Assembly (NCBI RefSeq): GCF_037975445.1
Contig: NZ_CP150254.1
Coordinates: 2,726,001 to 2,790,000 of the forward strand
Direction: 5' to 3'
DNA from: Peribacillus sp. FSL P2-0133
GTDB taxonomy: Bacteria; Bacillota; Bacilli; Bacillales; DSM-1321
DNA length: 64,000 bases
A program made the position numbers and the translations under genes. The first letter of the stretch is position 1; each line of letters opens with the position of its first letter. This document shows positions 54,594-63,387 of the stretch, piece after piece. The notes below the pieces were generated by a model. The model did no database searches. It was not told where the DNA came from and was given only the letters and a program-made list of their open reading frames with translations.

Positions 54594-55991
54594 GTGAATC
54601 AAAAATATGACGTTGTTATCATCGGTGGGGGCACCGGTGGATATGTTGCGGCCATTCGTGCGTCTCAATTAGGATTAAAAACGGCGGTAGTTGAACAAGG
54701 TAAACTTGGTGGAACATGCCTTCATGCAGGTTGTATTCCAAGTAAAGCATTATTAAGAAGTGCAGAGATATATTCGAATGCAAAAAATGCAGATAAATAT
54801 GGTGTTATTGCACCGGAAGTTGGACTGGACTTCTCAAAAGTACAGGCCAGGAAAGAAGAAATTACTGGACGCTTATTTAAAGGTGTACAACATTTAATGA
54901 AAAAAGGGAAAATAGATGTGTTTGAAGGGAAAGGGAGTATTTTACAGTCAAGAGATGTTTTAGTGAGATTTAATAATGATGAACGGGAAACAATATTAAG
55001 CTCTCGAAATATTTTAATAGCTACAGGATCTCGTCCAAGGACATTACCCGGCCTAGAAGCAGATGGCGAATATGTGATGACATCGGAAGAAGCGCTACAA
55101 ATGAAAGAGCTCCCAAATTCCATCATTATTGTCGGCGGCGGTGTTATTGGAATAGAATGGGCTTCGATGCTTATTGACTTTGGATTAGAAGTGACTGTGA
55201 TTGAGTATGCCGATCGCATTTTACCGACGGAAGATAAAGATATTTCAAAGGAAGTACAGCGACTAATGAAGAAAAAAGGTGTGAAAATCGTAACAGGGGC
55301 AAAGGTGCTTCCAGAATCGTTAGAAAAAGGTGACGGTGTCTCTATAAAGGCGGAATATAAAGGAAAAGACACGTCATTTTCAGCAGAAAAATTATTAGTA
55401 TCTGTCGGAAGATTAGCAAACATAGAAGGCATTCACCTTGAAAATACCAAAGTTGAAGTCGAACGTGTGATTCAAACAAATGAGTTTTATCAAACGAATG
55501 AGCCTAGCATTTATGCAATTGGAGATGTGATTGGAGGATTACAGCTTGCCCATGTTGCTTCACATGAAGGGATCATCGCCATTGAACATATGGCAGGAGA
55601 AAAACCAGTGCCACTTGATCAATCTCTTGTTTCCAAATGCATATATAGTAACCCGGAGGTAGCTAGTGTTGGGTTAACAGAAGAGGATGCAAAGGAGAAA
55701 GGGTATCAAGTAAAAACAGGGAAGTTCTCCTTCCGTGCGATTGGAAAGGCTCTTGTTTTTGGTGAATCAGACGGTTTTGTCAAACTCGTTGTTGAAGAAG
55801 AATCTAGTAAGTTGTTAGGAGCGCATATGGTTGGGCCACATGTAACCGATATGATTTCGGAAGCTGGTCTTGCACGAGTATTAAATGCAACAGCTATGGA
55901 CATTGCACATACGATACACCCTCACCCTACATTAGCGGAAGCAATTGGGGAAGCTGCCCTAGCTGTATATGGTAAGGAAATACACTCATAG
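54594..55991 (+). CDS. lpdA: Dihydrolipoyl dehydrogenase (glycine cleavage L protein)
   Basis: A 465-residue flavoprotein: FAD motif GGGTGGYVAA, redox pair C42-C47 in GGTCLHAGCIPSK, NAD motif GGGVIGIEWA, AIGDVIGG and the dimer-interface His-Glu in IHPHPTLAEA. Start GTG at 54594, nine bases after AAAAGGGGG. It reoxidises the lipoyl arm of GcvH. In a separate operon from acoL, whose start is at 63.4 kb, so the window carries two E3 genes for two complexes. Confidence 0.95.
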   Translation: MNQKYDVVIIGGGTGGYVAAIRASQLGLKTAVVEQGKLGGTCLHAGCIPSKALLRSAEIYSNAKNADKYGVIAPEVGLDFSKVQARKEEITGRLFKGVQHLMKKGKIDVFEGKGSILQSRDVLVRFNNDERETILSSRNILIATGSRPRTLPGLEADGEYVMTSEEALQMKELPNSIIIVGGGVIGIEWASMLIDFGLEVTVIEYADRILPTEDKDISKEVQRLMKKKGVKIVTGAKVLPESLEKGDGVSIKAEYKGKDTSFSAEKLLVSVGRLANIEGIHLENTKVEVERVIQTNEFYQTNEPSIYAIGDVIGGLQLAHVASHEGIIAIEHMAGEKPVPLDQSLVSKCIYSNPEVASVGLTEEDAKEKGYQVKTGKFSFRAIGKALVFGESDGFVKLVVEEESSKLLGAHMVGPHVTDMISEAGLARVLNATAMDIAHTIHPHPTLAEAIGEAALAVYGKEIHS

Positions 55992-56243
55992 ATATAAAGG
56001 ATAGTAAAAAGAAGAGTTGAATACTTCTTCCTTCATGGGGGAAGGCGAACCATTTGATAGGTGGGAGTCAGTAAAAAAAATTCAAGGTCCATAGCCCTCT
56101 CTCACCGTAGTTCAAGATTGCTAGAAATGAAATTGTAGTAACGGTATTGTTCGGACACCTATAGCGGTTGAGTTTAGCCATCATTCTGAATTCGAAAGTT
56201 TTTACATATTTTTATTACAAATCTAAAGGATGGTGAGAGTCCA
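55992..56243. other. Leader of purU
   Basis: About 250 bases without a gene. Several small inverted repeats (for example TTCCTTCATGGGGGAAGG near 56027-56044) but no T-run terminator and no recognisable THF riboswitch. Confidence 0.4.
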
Positions 56244-57113
56244 TTGTATCAAGTAGTGAATGTTAATCGTGCTAAATTATTAATATCTTGTCCAGAGAAA
56301 CCAGGTATTATCTCGGCCGTATCTAACCTTTTATTAGAAAACAGAGCAAATGTTGTTCATTTTGACCAACATACGACGGATCCACAAGCTGGTATGTTTT
56401 TTATGAGAATCGAATTTGATTTAAACGACTTTGATGCTTCCTATGCAAAACTTGAAGAGGACTTACATGTGCTGGCCCAGGCTTATGCGATGGAATGGAG
56501 CTTAAGCGGCAATAATAAAAGAAAACGAATGGCTATCTTTGTATCCAAAATGGATCACTGTCTTATGGAGCTTATATGGCGTTGGAAATCGAATGAACTT
56601 CCAGTGGAAATTCCGATGGTGATCAGTAATCATCCTGATTTAAAAAAAATAGTAGAAAGTTATGGCATACCTTATTATCATATTCCTTTAGCTCATGAAA
56701 CGAAGCAACAAGCAGAACAGAAAGCAATAGATCTATTGAAAGGGAAAGTAGACTTTATTGCCTTGGCTAGATATATGCAAATTCTTTCCCCAACCTTTGT
56801 ATCGGAGTTCCCAAATCAAATTATTAACATTCATCATTCTTTCTTACCGGCGTTTGTCGGTGCAAACCCTTATGCGAGGGCCTATAACCGTGGTGTAAAG
56901 CTAATTGGGGCAACTGCTCATTATGTTACGAATGATCTTGATGAAGGACCCATTATTCAGCAAGATGTAAAGCGGGTTAATCATAGACATACAATCGAAG
57001 AATTAAAGGTTACCGGAAGTCATGTGGAAAGACAGGTTCTTGCCCAAGCTGTTTCTTGGCATATTGAAGATAGAGTTATTATTCATGGTAATAAAACAAT
57101 CGTGTTTGAGTGA
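56244..57113 (+). CDS. purU: Formyltetrahydrofolate deformylase
   Basis: A 289-residue enzyme with an N-terminal ACT domain (LLISCPEKPGIISAVSNLL, about residues 10-85) and a formyltransferase-like domain: FIALARYMQILSP, INIHHSFLPAF with the catalytic Asn-His, and DEGPIIQQD with the Asp. Start TTG at 56244. It hydrolyses 10-formyl-THF to formate and THF. Next to gcv genes its role is readable: glycine cleavage loads THF with one-carbon units, and PurU frees THF so that the cycle can continue. Confidence 0.93.
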   Translation: MYQVVNVNRAKLLISCPEKPGIISAVSNLLLENRANVVHFDQHTTDPQAGMFFMRIEFDLNDFDASYAKLEEDLHVLAQAYAMEWSLSGNNKRKRMAIFVSKMDHCLMELIWRWKSNELPVEIPMVISNHPDLKKIVESYGIPYYHIPLAHETKQQAEQKAIDLLKGKVDFIALARYMQILSPTFVSEFPNQIINIHHSFLPAFVGANPYARAYNRGVKLIGATAHYVTNDLDEGPIIQQDVKRVNHRHTIEELKVTGSHVERQVLAQAVSWHIEDRVIIHGNKTIVFE

Positions 57114-57809
57114 ATACAATATTATGATGCTTCAAAGATAGGAGATAAACTTTACACTATTTTTAGAGATTTTTCTCTACTAATTCTATTAGAGCAGACA
57201 AAATCCTCGACCTTGTGAGTATTTTGTCATATCTCAAAAGGGACATCATTACTATTTATTCCTATATTAATGCCACATTTCAATCTCTATTATAATTGAA
57301 TTAATTCCATAAAAGGGTTTGCCTTCGTTTACCTAAACGAATAACAGCTTGATTCATTTTGTACATTTGTTGATTGAGCCGATTCACTGCTAATTTCGGA
57401 GGATTATAAATATAAACAAGCATTGTAAGTTCGAAATGTACTTTACCTTTTTCGCCTGTTCGATAACTGAAATTATTATTAGTTGAATAAACTCTTTTTT
57501 AAGCATTGACGCACTCAAGGGCCGTTCTCGTCTTGTAAAGCTTTTTCCCTGCTTCTGACAAGTAATGTAACCGGGACGGCCACACCAATCGCAGTGTATG
57601 GAGTTTTGTACGATTTCAATGATCCTGTAAAGGTGACTTATCACAGCTGAGTTATGTGCAAGTTGTGAGAGATTCGGTAGGTTTCCTTGGCTTAATCGTG
57701 TTCAAAATTAAAAGATTAGGCTCTTTCACGAATAAGGGCGAAAGAAAAACAAAAAGCGGCATAATGAAGACGGATAAACAAATCTTTTCCCAAAAAGGGG
57801 CATATCACG
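57114..57809. other. Intergenic region between purU and sdaAB
   Basis: About 700 bases with no intact gene. A minus-strand frame (57390-57644) contains HCDWCGRPGYITC-like sequence and an RPLSASMLKKEF stretch that may be a decayed gene fragment, but I recognise no family and there is no RBS. No riboswitch seen ahead of sdaAB. Confidence 0.4.
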
Positions 57810-58472
57810 ATGAAATACAGATCTGCATTCGATATAATCGGTCCCGTCATGATTGGACCTTCAAGCTCACATACAGCAGGAGCTGCCAGAATTGGCAGAG
57901 TAGCACGGACATTATTCGGAAAGCAACCGAAGAAAGCCATCATTTCTTTATATGGCTCTTTTGCAAAAACATTCAGGGGACACGGTACAGATGTCGCTGT
58001 CGTAGGCGGGATATTGGATTTCGATACGGATGATGAACGAATCCCTGCCTCTTTAACGATAGCGGAAGAAGCCGGCATGGTAGTTACCTTTACAATCGAG
58101 GATACTGTGATGGATCATCCTAATACAGTCAAGATCAGACTGTTCGACGAAGATAAAGAATTGGAACTTGTTGGGATCTCGATTGGCGGCGGAACGATAG
58201 AAATAACGGAATTGAATACGTTCAAGCTTAAATTGTCGGGTGAAAACCCAGCCATTTTAGTCGTGCATAACGATGTGTTTGGAATCATATCCTCCGTTTC
58301 GACAGTATTGGCGAATCATGAAATTAACATTGGACATATGGAAGTTTCACGAAAAGAAAAAGGTCAAATGGCCCTCATGGTGATTGAAGTCGATCAGAAA
58401 ATCAAGGGTGATGTCATGAAGGAAATTGAAGGATTGGAAAACGTGTCGCAAGTCATAAGAATGGTTGAATAA
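57810..58472 (+). CDS. sdaAB: L-serine ammonia-lyase, iron-sulfur-dependent, beta subunit
   Basis: A 220-residue subunit: GPVMIGPSSSHTAGAARIGR near the start, GTDVAVVGGILDFD in the middle and a C-terminal ACT domain (NDVFGIISSVSTVLANHEINIGHMEVSR), which senses serine or another ligand. RBS AAAAGGGG. With SdaAA it deaminates serine to pyruvate. Here it can drain the serine formed by GlyA, so carbon from glycine reaches central metabolism. Confidence 0.95.
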   Translation: MKYRSAFDIIGPVMIGPSSSHTAGAARIGRVARTLFGKQPKKAIISLYGSFAKTFRGHGTDVAVVGGILDFDTDDERIPASLTIAEEAGMVVTFTIEDTVMDHPNTVKIRLFDEDKELELVGISIGGGTIEITELNTFKLKLSGENPAILVVHNDVFGIISSVSTVLANHEINIGHMEVSRKEKGQMALMVIEVDQKIKGDVMKEIEGLENVSQVIRMVE

Positions 58473-58512
58473 TAATCAGTAAAAGTGTTGGCATAGATAT
58501 GGAGGTAAAAAC

Positions 58513-59388
58513 ATGTTCCGAAATGTAGCAGAGTTGGTTGAACTTGCTGAAAGTAAACATGTAAAAATCGCGGAAATCATGATTTTACAAGAAATGGAGT
58601 TCTCGAGCCTGTCGAGAGAACAGATCATTGAAAAGATGGACAGGAATTTGACAGTGATGGAACAAGCGGTGGAAAGAGGCCAGAAAGGTGTGCAATCCGT
58701 TACAGGCCTAACGGGCGGGGATGCCGTTCTTTTGCAAAATTATATCAAGTCAGGCAAGGCGCTCGCAGGCGATTTATTATTGGATGCCGTCAGTAAAGCT
58801 GTTGCGACGAACGAAGTGAATGCAGCAATGGGAATGATTTGTGCCACTCCGACTGCCGGTTCGGCAGGCGTTGTTCCCGGGACATTATTTGCTGTGAAAG
58901 AAAAATTAAACCCGACCCGAGCAGAGATGATCGAATTTCTTTTCACTTCCGCTGCCTTCGGTTTCGTGGTCGCAAACAACGCTTCCATTTCTGGAGCGGC
59001 TGGTGGCTGCCAAGCAGAAGTGGGCTCGGCAAGTGGCATGGCCGCAGCTGCGATAGTAGAACTGGCCGGCGGTACACCGAGCCAAGCCGCAGAAGCGATG
59101 GCGATCACATTGAAAAATATGCTTGGACTGGTTTGTGATCCAGTGGCTGGATTGGTTGAAGTTCCTTGCGTGAAACGTAACGCAATGGGTGCCTCCAACG
59201 CGATAACGGCAGCTGATATGGCACTTGCAGGCATTACTAGCCGCATTCCATGTGACGAAGTTATCGACGCCATGTATAAAATAGGATTGACCATGCCGGT
59301 TGCACTTCGCGAAACGGCAGAGGGCGGGCTGGCTGCGACTCCTACTGGGCGTAGATTGGCAAAGGAAATTTTCGGTTCATATAAATAA
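58513..59388 (+). CDS. sdaAA: L-serine ammonia-lyase, iron-sulfur-dependent, alpha subunit
   Basis: A 291-residue catalytic subunit with the [4Fe-4S] cysteines in ICATPTAGSAG, CQAEVGSASGM and CDPVAGLVEVPC, plus AMGASNAITAADMAL. 40 bases after sdaAB with RBS GGAGG. Full length for the two-subunit Bacillus-type enzyme. End of the glycine/serine island; no strong terminator follows before the IS remnant. Confidence 0.95.
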   Translation: MFRNVAELVELAESKHVKIAEIMILQEMEFSSLSREQIIEKMDRNLTVMEQAVERGQKGVQSVTGLTGGDAVLLQNYIKSGKALAGDLLLDAVSKAVATNEVNAAMGMICATPTAGSAGVVPGTLFAVKEKLNPTRAEMIEFLFTSAAFGFVVANNASISGAAGGCQAEVGSASGMAAAAIVELAGGTPSQAAEAMAITLKNMLGLVCDPVAGLVEVPCVKRNAMGASNAITAADMALAGITSRIPCDEVIDAMYKIGLTMPVALRETAEGGLAATPTGRRLAKEIFGSYK

Positions 59389-59460
59389 ACCTACGCCTTA
59401 GGCTCAATTATGAAATCATTGTCCTCAAAAGTTTGCTCTGTATTGCAATAGCATTGGAGA

Positions 59461-59735
59461 AAAAACAAAGTCACTTCTAGGTATTGGCTCCAAATCTACT
59501 TTATTATACAGCTCGCAGAGATGGCAAGCATCAATCACATCTGTTTTTACTTTTCGTAGAGATGAGCTCTTTTCTCGATATAAGACAAGTGGGTTAATGA
59601 TAATTTGTAAATAATCTCTTTCCTCGAAATGCTGAACAACTGGTGTATGACAATGACTAGTAGACTCTAATACGACCGGAGGTCGAATTCCTGTTAAGTT
59701 TTCTATTTCTCCCTTATTTACAAAAATCCATGATA
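59461..59735 (-). pseudogene. IS110-family transposase remnant (N-terminal DEDD part)
   Basis: On the minus strand one frame reads FVNKGEIENLTGIRPPVVLE, STSHCHTPVVQHFEERDYL, IIINPLVLYREKSSSLRKVK and TDVIDACHLCELYNKVDLEP. These are the RuvC-like (DEDD) blocks of IS110 transposases, with E in VLES and D in KTD-IDA. The N-terminal start and the whole C-terminal transposase-20 half are missing. A fragment only, about 90 codons, between sdaAA and the aco promoter. Confidence 0.8.
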
Positions 59736-59839
59736 GTAAGTACTGACACCCTAAATGAATCTTAAAAACGCTGCTTCCGCATTCATATTATCTTTTCACT
59801 TCAGTGATTAATGAATTGGGATAGTATATTTTAAAAAAA

Positions 59840-59885
59840 CGAGACAAAACGAGACAACATTCTCATTTTGTCTTGTTTTGTCTCG
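59840..59885. promoter_or_regulatory. Probable activator site (UAS) of the aco operon
   Basis: A 46-base imperfect inverted repeat, CGAGACAAAACGAGACAA with TTGTCTTGTTTTGTCTCG, whose two arms each carry two copies of a GAGACAA/TTGTCTC-type half-site. Its centre is about 90 bases upstream of the expected transcription start, a normal place for an enhancer-binding protein such as AcoR. It could also fold in RNA, but no T-run follows in the aco direction. Confidence 0.65.
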
Positions 59886-59926
59886 ACTGAAAATAGATAA
59901 AATCCTAATTTTACCGACCTCCCATC

Positions 59927-59943
59927 TTGGCACGGCATTTGCA
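59927..59943 (+). promoter_or_regulatory. Sigma-54 (SigL) promoter of acoABCL
   Basis: TTGGCAC-GGCAT-TTGCA gives TGGCAC and TTGC at the exact -24/-12 spacing. The Bacillus subtilis aco operon is SigL- and AcoR-dependent, so this fits. It is 48 bases before the acoA ATG. Confidence 0.92.
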
Positions 59944-59990
59944 ATATCAATATAAAGATTGACTCATTATTAATGATTGGGGGCTGAAAA

Positions 59991-60983
59991 ATGGAAACGG
60001 TTCAATCGAATGAAATAAAGTTATCACAGGACAAGGCTTATTGGATGTACAAAAAAATGCTGGAGATCAGGAAATTCGAAGACCAAGTTCATGAATCTTT
60101 TGCAAAAGGGATTTTACCAGGTTTTGTCCATTTGTATGCTGGGGAAGAAGCGGTAGCTGTAGGAGTATGTGCTCACCTTTCTGAAAAGGACAGCATTACA
60201 AGCACTCACAGGGGGCATGGCCACTGTATCGCAAAAGAATGTGACCTTAACGGGATGATGGCTGAAATCTATGGGAAAGTGACAGGGCTTTGCAAGGGAA
60301 AAGGCGGTTCCATGCATATTGCCGATTTGGATAAGGGGATGTTAGGTGCAAACGGGATAGTTGGTGGAGGCTTTCCGCTCGCATGCGGTGCAGCATTAAC
60401 TGCGAAATATAAAAAGACCGATCATGTTAGTGTTTGTTTTTTTGGTGATGGTGCCAATAATCATGGGACATTCCATGAAGGTATAAATCTGGCGGCAATT
60501 TGGAAGCTACCCGTAATATTCATCGCAGAAAATAATGGGTATGGGGAGGCCACGCCATTCAATTATGCTTCAAGCTGTAAAACGATAGCCGATCGGGCGA
60601 TTAGCTACAATATCCCGGGTGTCCGAGTGGATGGGAAAGATGTATTGGCTGTGTATAAGGCTGCCGAAGAAGCCGTTCAGAGGGCTCGCAGGGGAGAAGG
60701 TCCATCATTGATCGAATGCGTTACTTATCGTAATTATGGACACTTCGAGGGAGATGCACAGAAATATAAAAAAGAACAAGACAAAAAGGAGCATAAACAA
60801 GAGAAAGATGCGATTTCCCTGTTTAGGAATTACTTACTCAAACAGAATCTGCTGGCGGAAAAAGAACTGATTTCTCTTGAGATTGCCGTTGAGGAATCTA
60901 TTAAACAAGCAGTCAAGTTCAGTGAAGATAGCCCATATCCAGAGGCTTCCGATTTATTAAAAGATGTTTATGTATCCTATTAA
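59991..60983 (+). CDS. acoA: Acetoin dehydrogenase E1 alpha subunit (TPP-dependent)
   Basis: A 330-residue E1-alpha: FVHLYAGEEAVAVGV, STHRGHGHCIAKE, the TPP motif GDGANNHGTFHEGINLAAIW and ECVTYRNYGHFEGD. First gene of the sigma-54-driven operon; RBS GGGGGCT-like. With AcoB it cleaves acetoin to acetaldehyde and hydroxyethyl-TPP, which AcoC turns into acetyl-CoA. Confidence 0.95.
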   Translation: METVQSNEIKLSQDKAYWMYKKMLEIRKFEDQVHESFAKGILPGFVHLYAGEEAVAVGVCAHLSEKDSITSTHRGHGHCIAKECDLNGMMAEIYGKVTGLCKGKGGSMHIADLDKGMLGANGIVGGGFPLACGAALTAKYKKTDHVSVCFFGDGANNHGTFHEGINLAAIWKLPVIFIAENNGYGEATPFNYASSCKTIADRAISYNIPGVRVDGKDVLAVYKAAEEAVQRARRGEGPSLIECVTYRNYGHFEGDAQKYKKEQDKKEHKQEKDAISLFRNYLLKQNLLAEKELISLEIAVEESIKQAVKFSEDSPYPEASDLLKDVYVSY

Positions 60984-61004
60984 ATTATAAAAGGAGGAAT
61001 TGAA

Positions 61005-62039
61005 ATGAGTAGAAAAATCAGTATGTCACAGGCAATAAATGAAGCAATGGCCATGGCAATGAGAAAAGATGAAAATGTCATCCTTATGGGAGAAGATGTA
61101 GCCGGAGGCGCAGAGGTTGATCATTTGCAGGATGACGAAGCATGGGGTGGTGTTTTAGGTGTCACAAAAGGATTGGTTCAAGAGTTTGGCCGCGATAGAA
61201 TCCTTGATACTCCCATTGCGGAAGCCGGTTATATGGGTGCGGCCATGGCAGCCGCTTCGACAGGCTTACGACCGATTGCCGAGCTAATGTTCAACGATTT
61301 CATTGGCAGCTGTTTGGATGAAGTATTGAATCAAGGTGCGAAGTTCCGCTATATGTTTGGAGGAAAAGCACAGGTTCCCGTGACAATCCGTACGATGCAT
61401 GGTGCAGGGTTCAGGGCTGCAGCACAGCATTCACAAAGCCTTTATGCCTTGTTCACTAGCATTCCTGGATTGAAGGTAGTTGTTCCCTCATCCCCCTATG
61501 ACGCAAAAGGGCTCTTACTTTCAGCCATAGAAGATAATGATCCTGTCATCTTTTTTGAAGATAAAACGCTATACAACATGGTCGGAGAGGTTCCGGAAGG
61601 CTACTATACAATCCCAATCGGCAAAGCTGAAATTAAAAGGAAAGGCTCGGATTTGACGGTCGTTGCCATCGGTAAACAAGTTCACACCGCGATGGAGGCT
61701 GCTGAAAAACTTACTTCAAAAGGCATTGAAGTTGAGATTGTCGACCCTCGGAGCTTGTCACCACTGGATGAAGAATCGATTCTCAATTCTGTGGCAAAAA
61801 CAAATCGTTTGATCGTGATTGATGAAGCGAACCCTAGATGCAGCGTCGCAACGGATATTGCCGCACTGGTGGCGGATAAGGGATTTGACACGCTCGATGC
61901 GCCAATTAAGAGGATTACGGCACCACATACACCTGTACCTTTTTCTCCACCGCTAGAAGATATTTACCTTCCAACATCAGAAAAAGTGATACAAGTCGTT
62001 AAAGAATTATTGGGGGAGCCTTCCATTCTTAGGGTGTAA
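61005..62039 (+). CDS. acoB: Acetoin dehydrogenase E1 beta subunit
   Basis: A 344-residue E1-beta: LMGEDVAGGAEVDHLQDDEAWGG, the TPP-contact DTPIAEAGYMGAAMA, RPIAELMFNDFIG, GAGFRAAAQHSQSLYA and a C-terminal TAPHTPVPFSPPLE. 22 bases after acoA with RBS AAAGGAGG. Partner of AcoA in the E1 tetramer. Confidence 0.95.
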   Translation: MSRKISMSQAINEAMAMAMRKDENVILMGEDVAGGAEVDHLQDDEAWGGVLGVTKGLVQEFGRDRILDTPIAEAGYMGAAMAAASTGLRPIAELMFNDFIGSCLDEVLNQGAKFRYMFGGKAQVPVTIRTMHGAGFRAAAQHSQSLYALFTSIPGLKVVVPSSPYDAKGLLLSAIEDNDPVIFFEDKTLYNMVGEVPEGYYTIPIGKAEIKRKGSDLTVVAIGKQVHTAMEAAEKLTSKGIEVEIVDPRSLSPLDEESILNSVAKTNRLIVIDEANPRCSVATDIAALVADKGFDTLDAPIKRITAPHTPVPFSPPLEDIYLPTSEKVIQVVKELLGEPSILRV

Positions 62040-62058
62040 ATAAATCAATATGATGCAT

Positions 62059-62096
62059 GCTCCAGCTTTTTCGAATAGAACTGCAAAAGTTGGAGC
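62059..62096. repeat. Hairpin in the acoB-acoC gap
   Basis: GCTCCAGCTTTT pairs with AAAAGTTGGAGC (one G-T wobble) around a 14-base loop. There is no T-run, so it is likely an mRNA stability or processing element rather than a terminator. Confidence 0.6.
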
Positions 62097-62146
62097 AACA
62101 AAACCAAAGTTGGACACAGAAACCAATCTGAAGGGAGAAAAAAGTT

Positions 62147-63370
62147 ATGGCGGTCGAAGTAGTAATGCCGAAATTAGGCATGGCAATGAAAGAAGGTACC
62201 GTTTCTTTGTGGAGTAAGGCTGTTGGGGATCCAGTCGAAAAAGGTGAGGCAATAGCCAGCATCAATTCAGAGAAAATCGAAATGGATATTGAATCTCCGG
62301 CGGAAGGTACGATTCTGAATATAGCTGTCCAAGAAGGGCAAGGAGTACCTCCAGGAACCGTTATCTGTCATATCGGAAATCCGAATGAAGAAATAGTGAA
62401 AGATGATCATGTTGCTGAACAAACTCAGTCGAGAATTGCTGATCAAGAAAAGCCGAAAACAAAAGAGTCACCCATTTTGTCAATGGGAGATCGTTTGATG
62501 ATCACCCCGGTTGCACGAAAAATGGCACAGGCAGCGAATCTTGACATTGAGAAGATTCAAGGCACCGGGCCAGGAGGAAGAATCACTAAAGAAGATGTAC
62601 AGAAAGTAATCGAAAAAAGGGATTCCATGTCGGTAAATACAACAGAAGAAAGAATAGTTCCTCCCCAACCTACTTTAGAGAGTCGGCAACAGATCCCTGT
62701 TACCGGAATGAGGAAAATCATTGCAAAACGTATGAAAGAGAGCTTGCAAAGCAGTGCCCAATTAACTCTAACGATGAAAGTTGACGTCACCGATTTAGTC
62801 ATTTTGCAAAAACAGGCTACTGAAACGCTACAAAAACAGGAATCAACTAAATTGACTATAACGGACTTTGTTGCCAAGGCTGTCGTGCTTTCACTTAATG
62901 AGCATCCTAAAATGAATAGTGCTTATATTGAAGATAACATCATTTTGAATGAGCATATCCATCTTGGATTAGCGGTGGCCTTGGAGAAGGGGCTCGTTGT
63001 TCCTGTCATAAGAAATGCCGAAAATTGTACCCTAAGGCAGTTATCGAATAAAGGTAAGGAATTGGCCCGGTGTGCACGTGACGGTCAATTGCCTATTGAA
63101 GACATGCAAGGGTCCACTTTTACCATCAGTAACCTTGGGGCATATGGCGTTGAGCATTTTACACCGATTCTCAATACACCGGAAACGGGGATACTGGGAA
63201 TTGGCTCTGCTTATGATACCCCGCTTTATATTGGCGAAGAATTGGAGAGGAGAACGATCTTGCCACTCAGTTTAACTTTTGATCACCGTGTACTCGACGG
63301 GGCACCCGCTGCTGCCTTTTTACAAACACTAAAACGGTATTTAGAAGAGCCGATCACCGTGATTTTATAA
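62147..63370 (+). CDS. acoC: Acetoin dehydrogenase E2 (dihydrolipoyl acetyltransferase)
   Basis: A 407-residue E2 with three domains: lipoyl (1-80, lipoylated K43 in INSEKIEMDI), peripheral-subunit-binding (about 117-155, TPVARKMAQAANLDIEKIQG) and catalytic (about 180-407), with H380 and D384 in the TFDHRVLDGAPAA motif. RBS AAGGGAG. Uses CoA to release acetyl-CoA; requires lipoylation, linking it to lipoate genes such as the lipA in this window. Confidence 0.95.
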   Translation: MAVEVVMPKLGMAMKEGTVSLWSKAVGDPVEKGEAIASINSEKIEMDIESPAEGTILNIAVQEGQGVPPGTVICHIGNPNEEIVKDDHVAEQTQSRIADQEKPKTKESPILSMGDRLMITPVARKMAQAANLDIEKIQGTGPGGRITKEDVQKVIEKRDSMSVNTTEERIVPPQPTLESRQQIPVTGMRKIIAKRMKESLQSSAQLTLTMKVDVTDLVILQKQATETLQKQESTKLTITDFVAKAVVLSLNEHPKMNSAYIEDNIILNEHIHLGLAVALEKGLVVPVIRNAENCTLRQLSNKGKELARCARDGQLPIEDMQGSTFTISNLGAYGVEHFTPILNTPETGILGIGSAYDTPLYIGEELERRTILPLSLTFDHRVLDGAPAAAFLQTLKRYLEEPITVIL

Positions 63371-63387
63371 AAAAGGAGGGAAAGCTC

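Noticed and set aside
55992..56243. Tetrahydrofolate riboswitch before purU
   Set aside because: The context made it attractive, but none of the conserved THF aptamer blocks can be found.
57390..57644. Minus-strand frame with CDWCGRPGYITC-like cysteines
   Set aside because: The cysteine pattern hinted at a zinc ribbon, but there is no RBS, the rest matches nothing I know, and the C-terminal part is low complexity. At most a gene fragment.
59840..59885. Inverted repeat as a transcription terminator
   Set aside because: The plus strand has no T-run after it. The minus strand does, but no gene there needs it, and the position fits an enhancer site of the sigma-54 promoter better.
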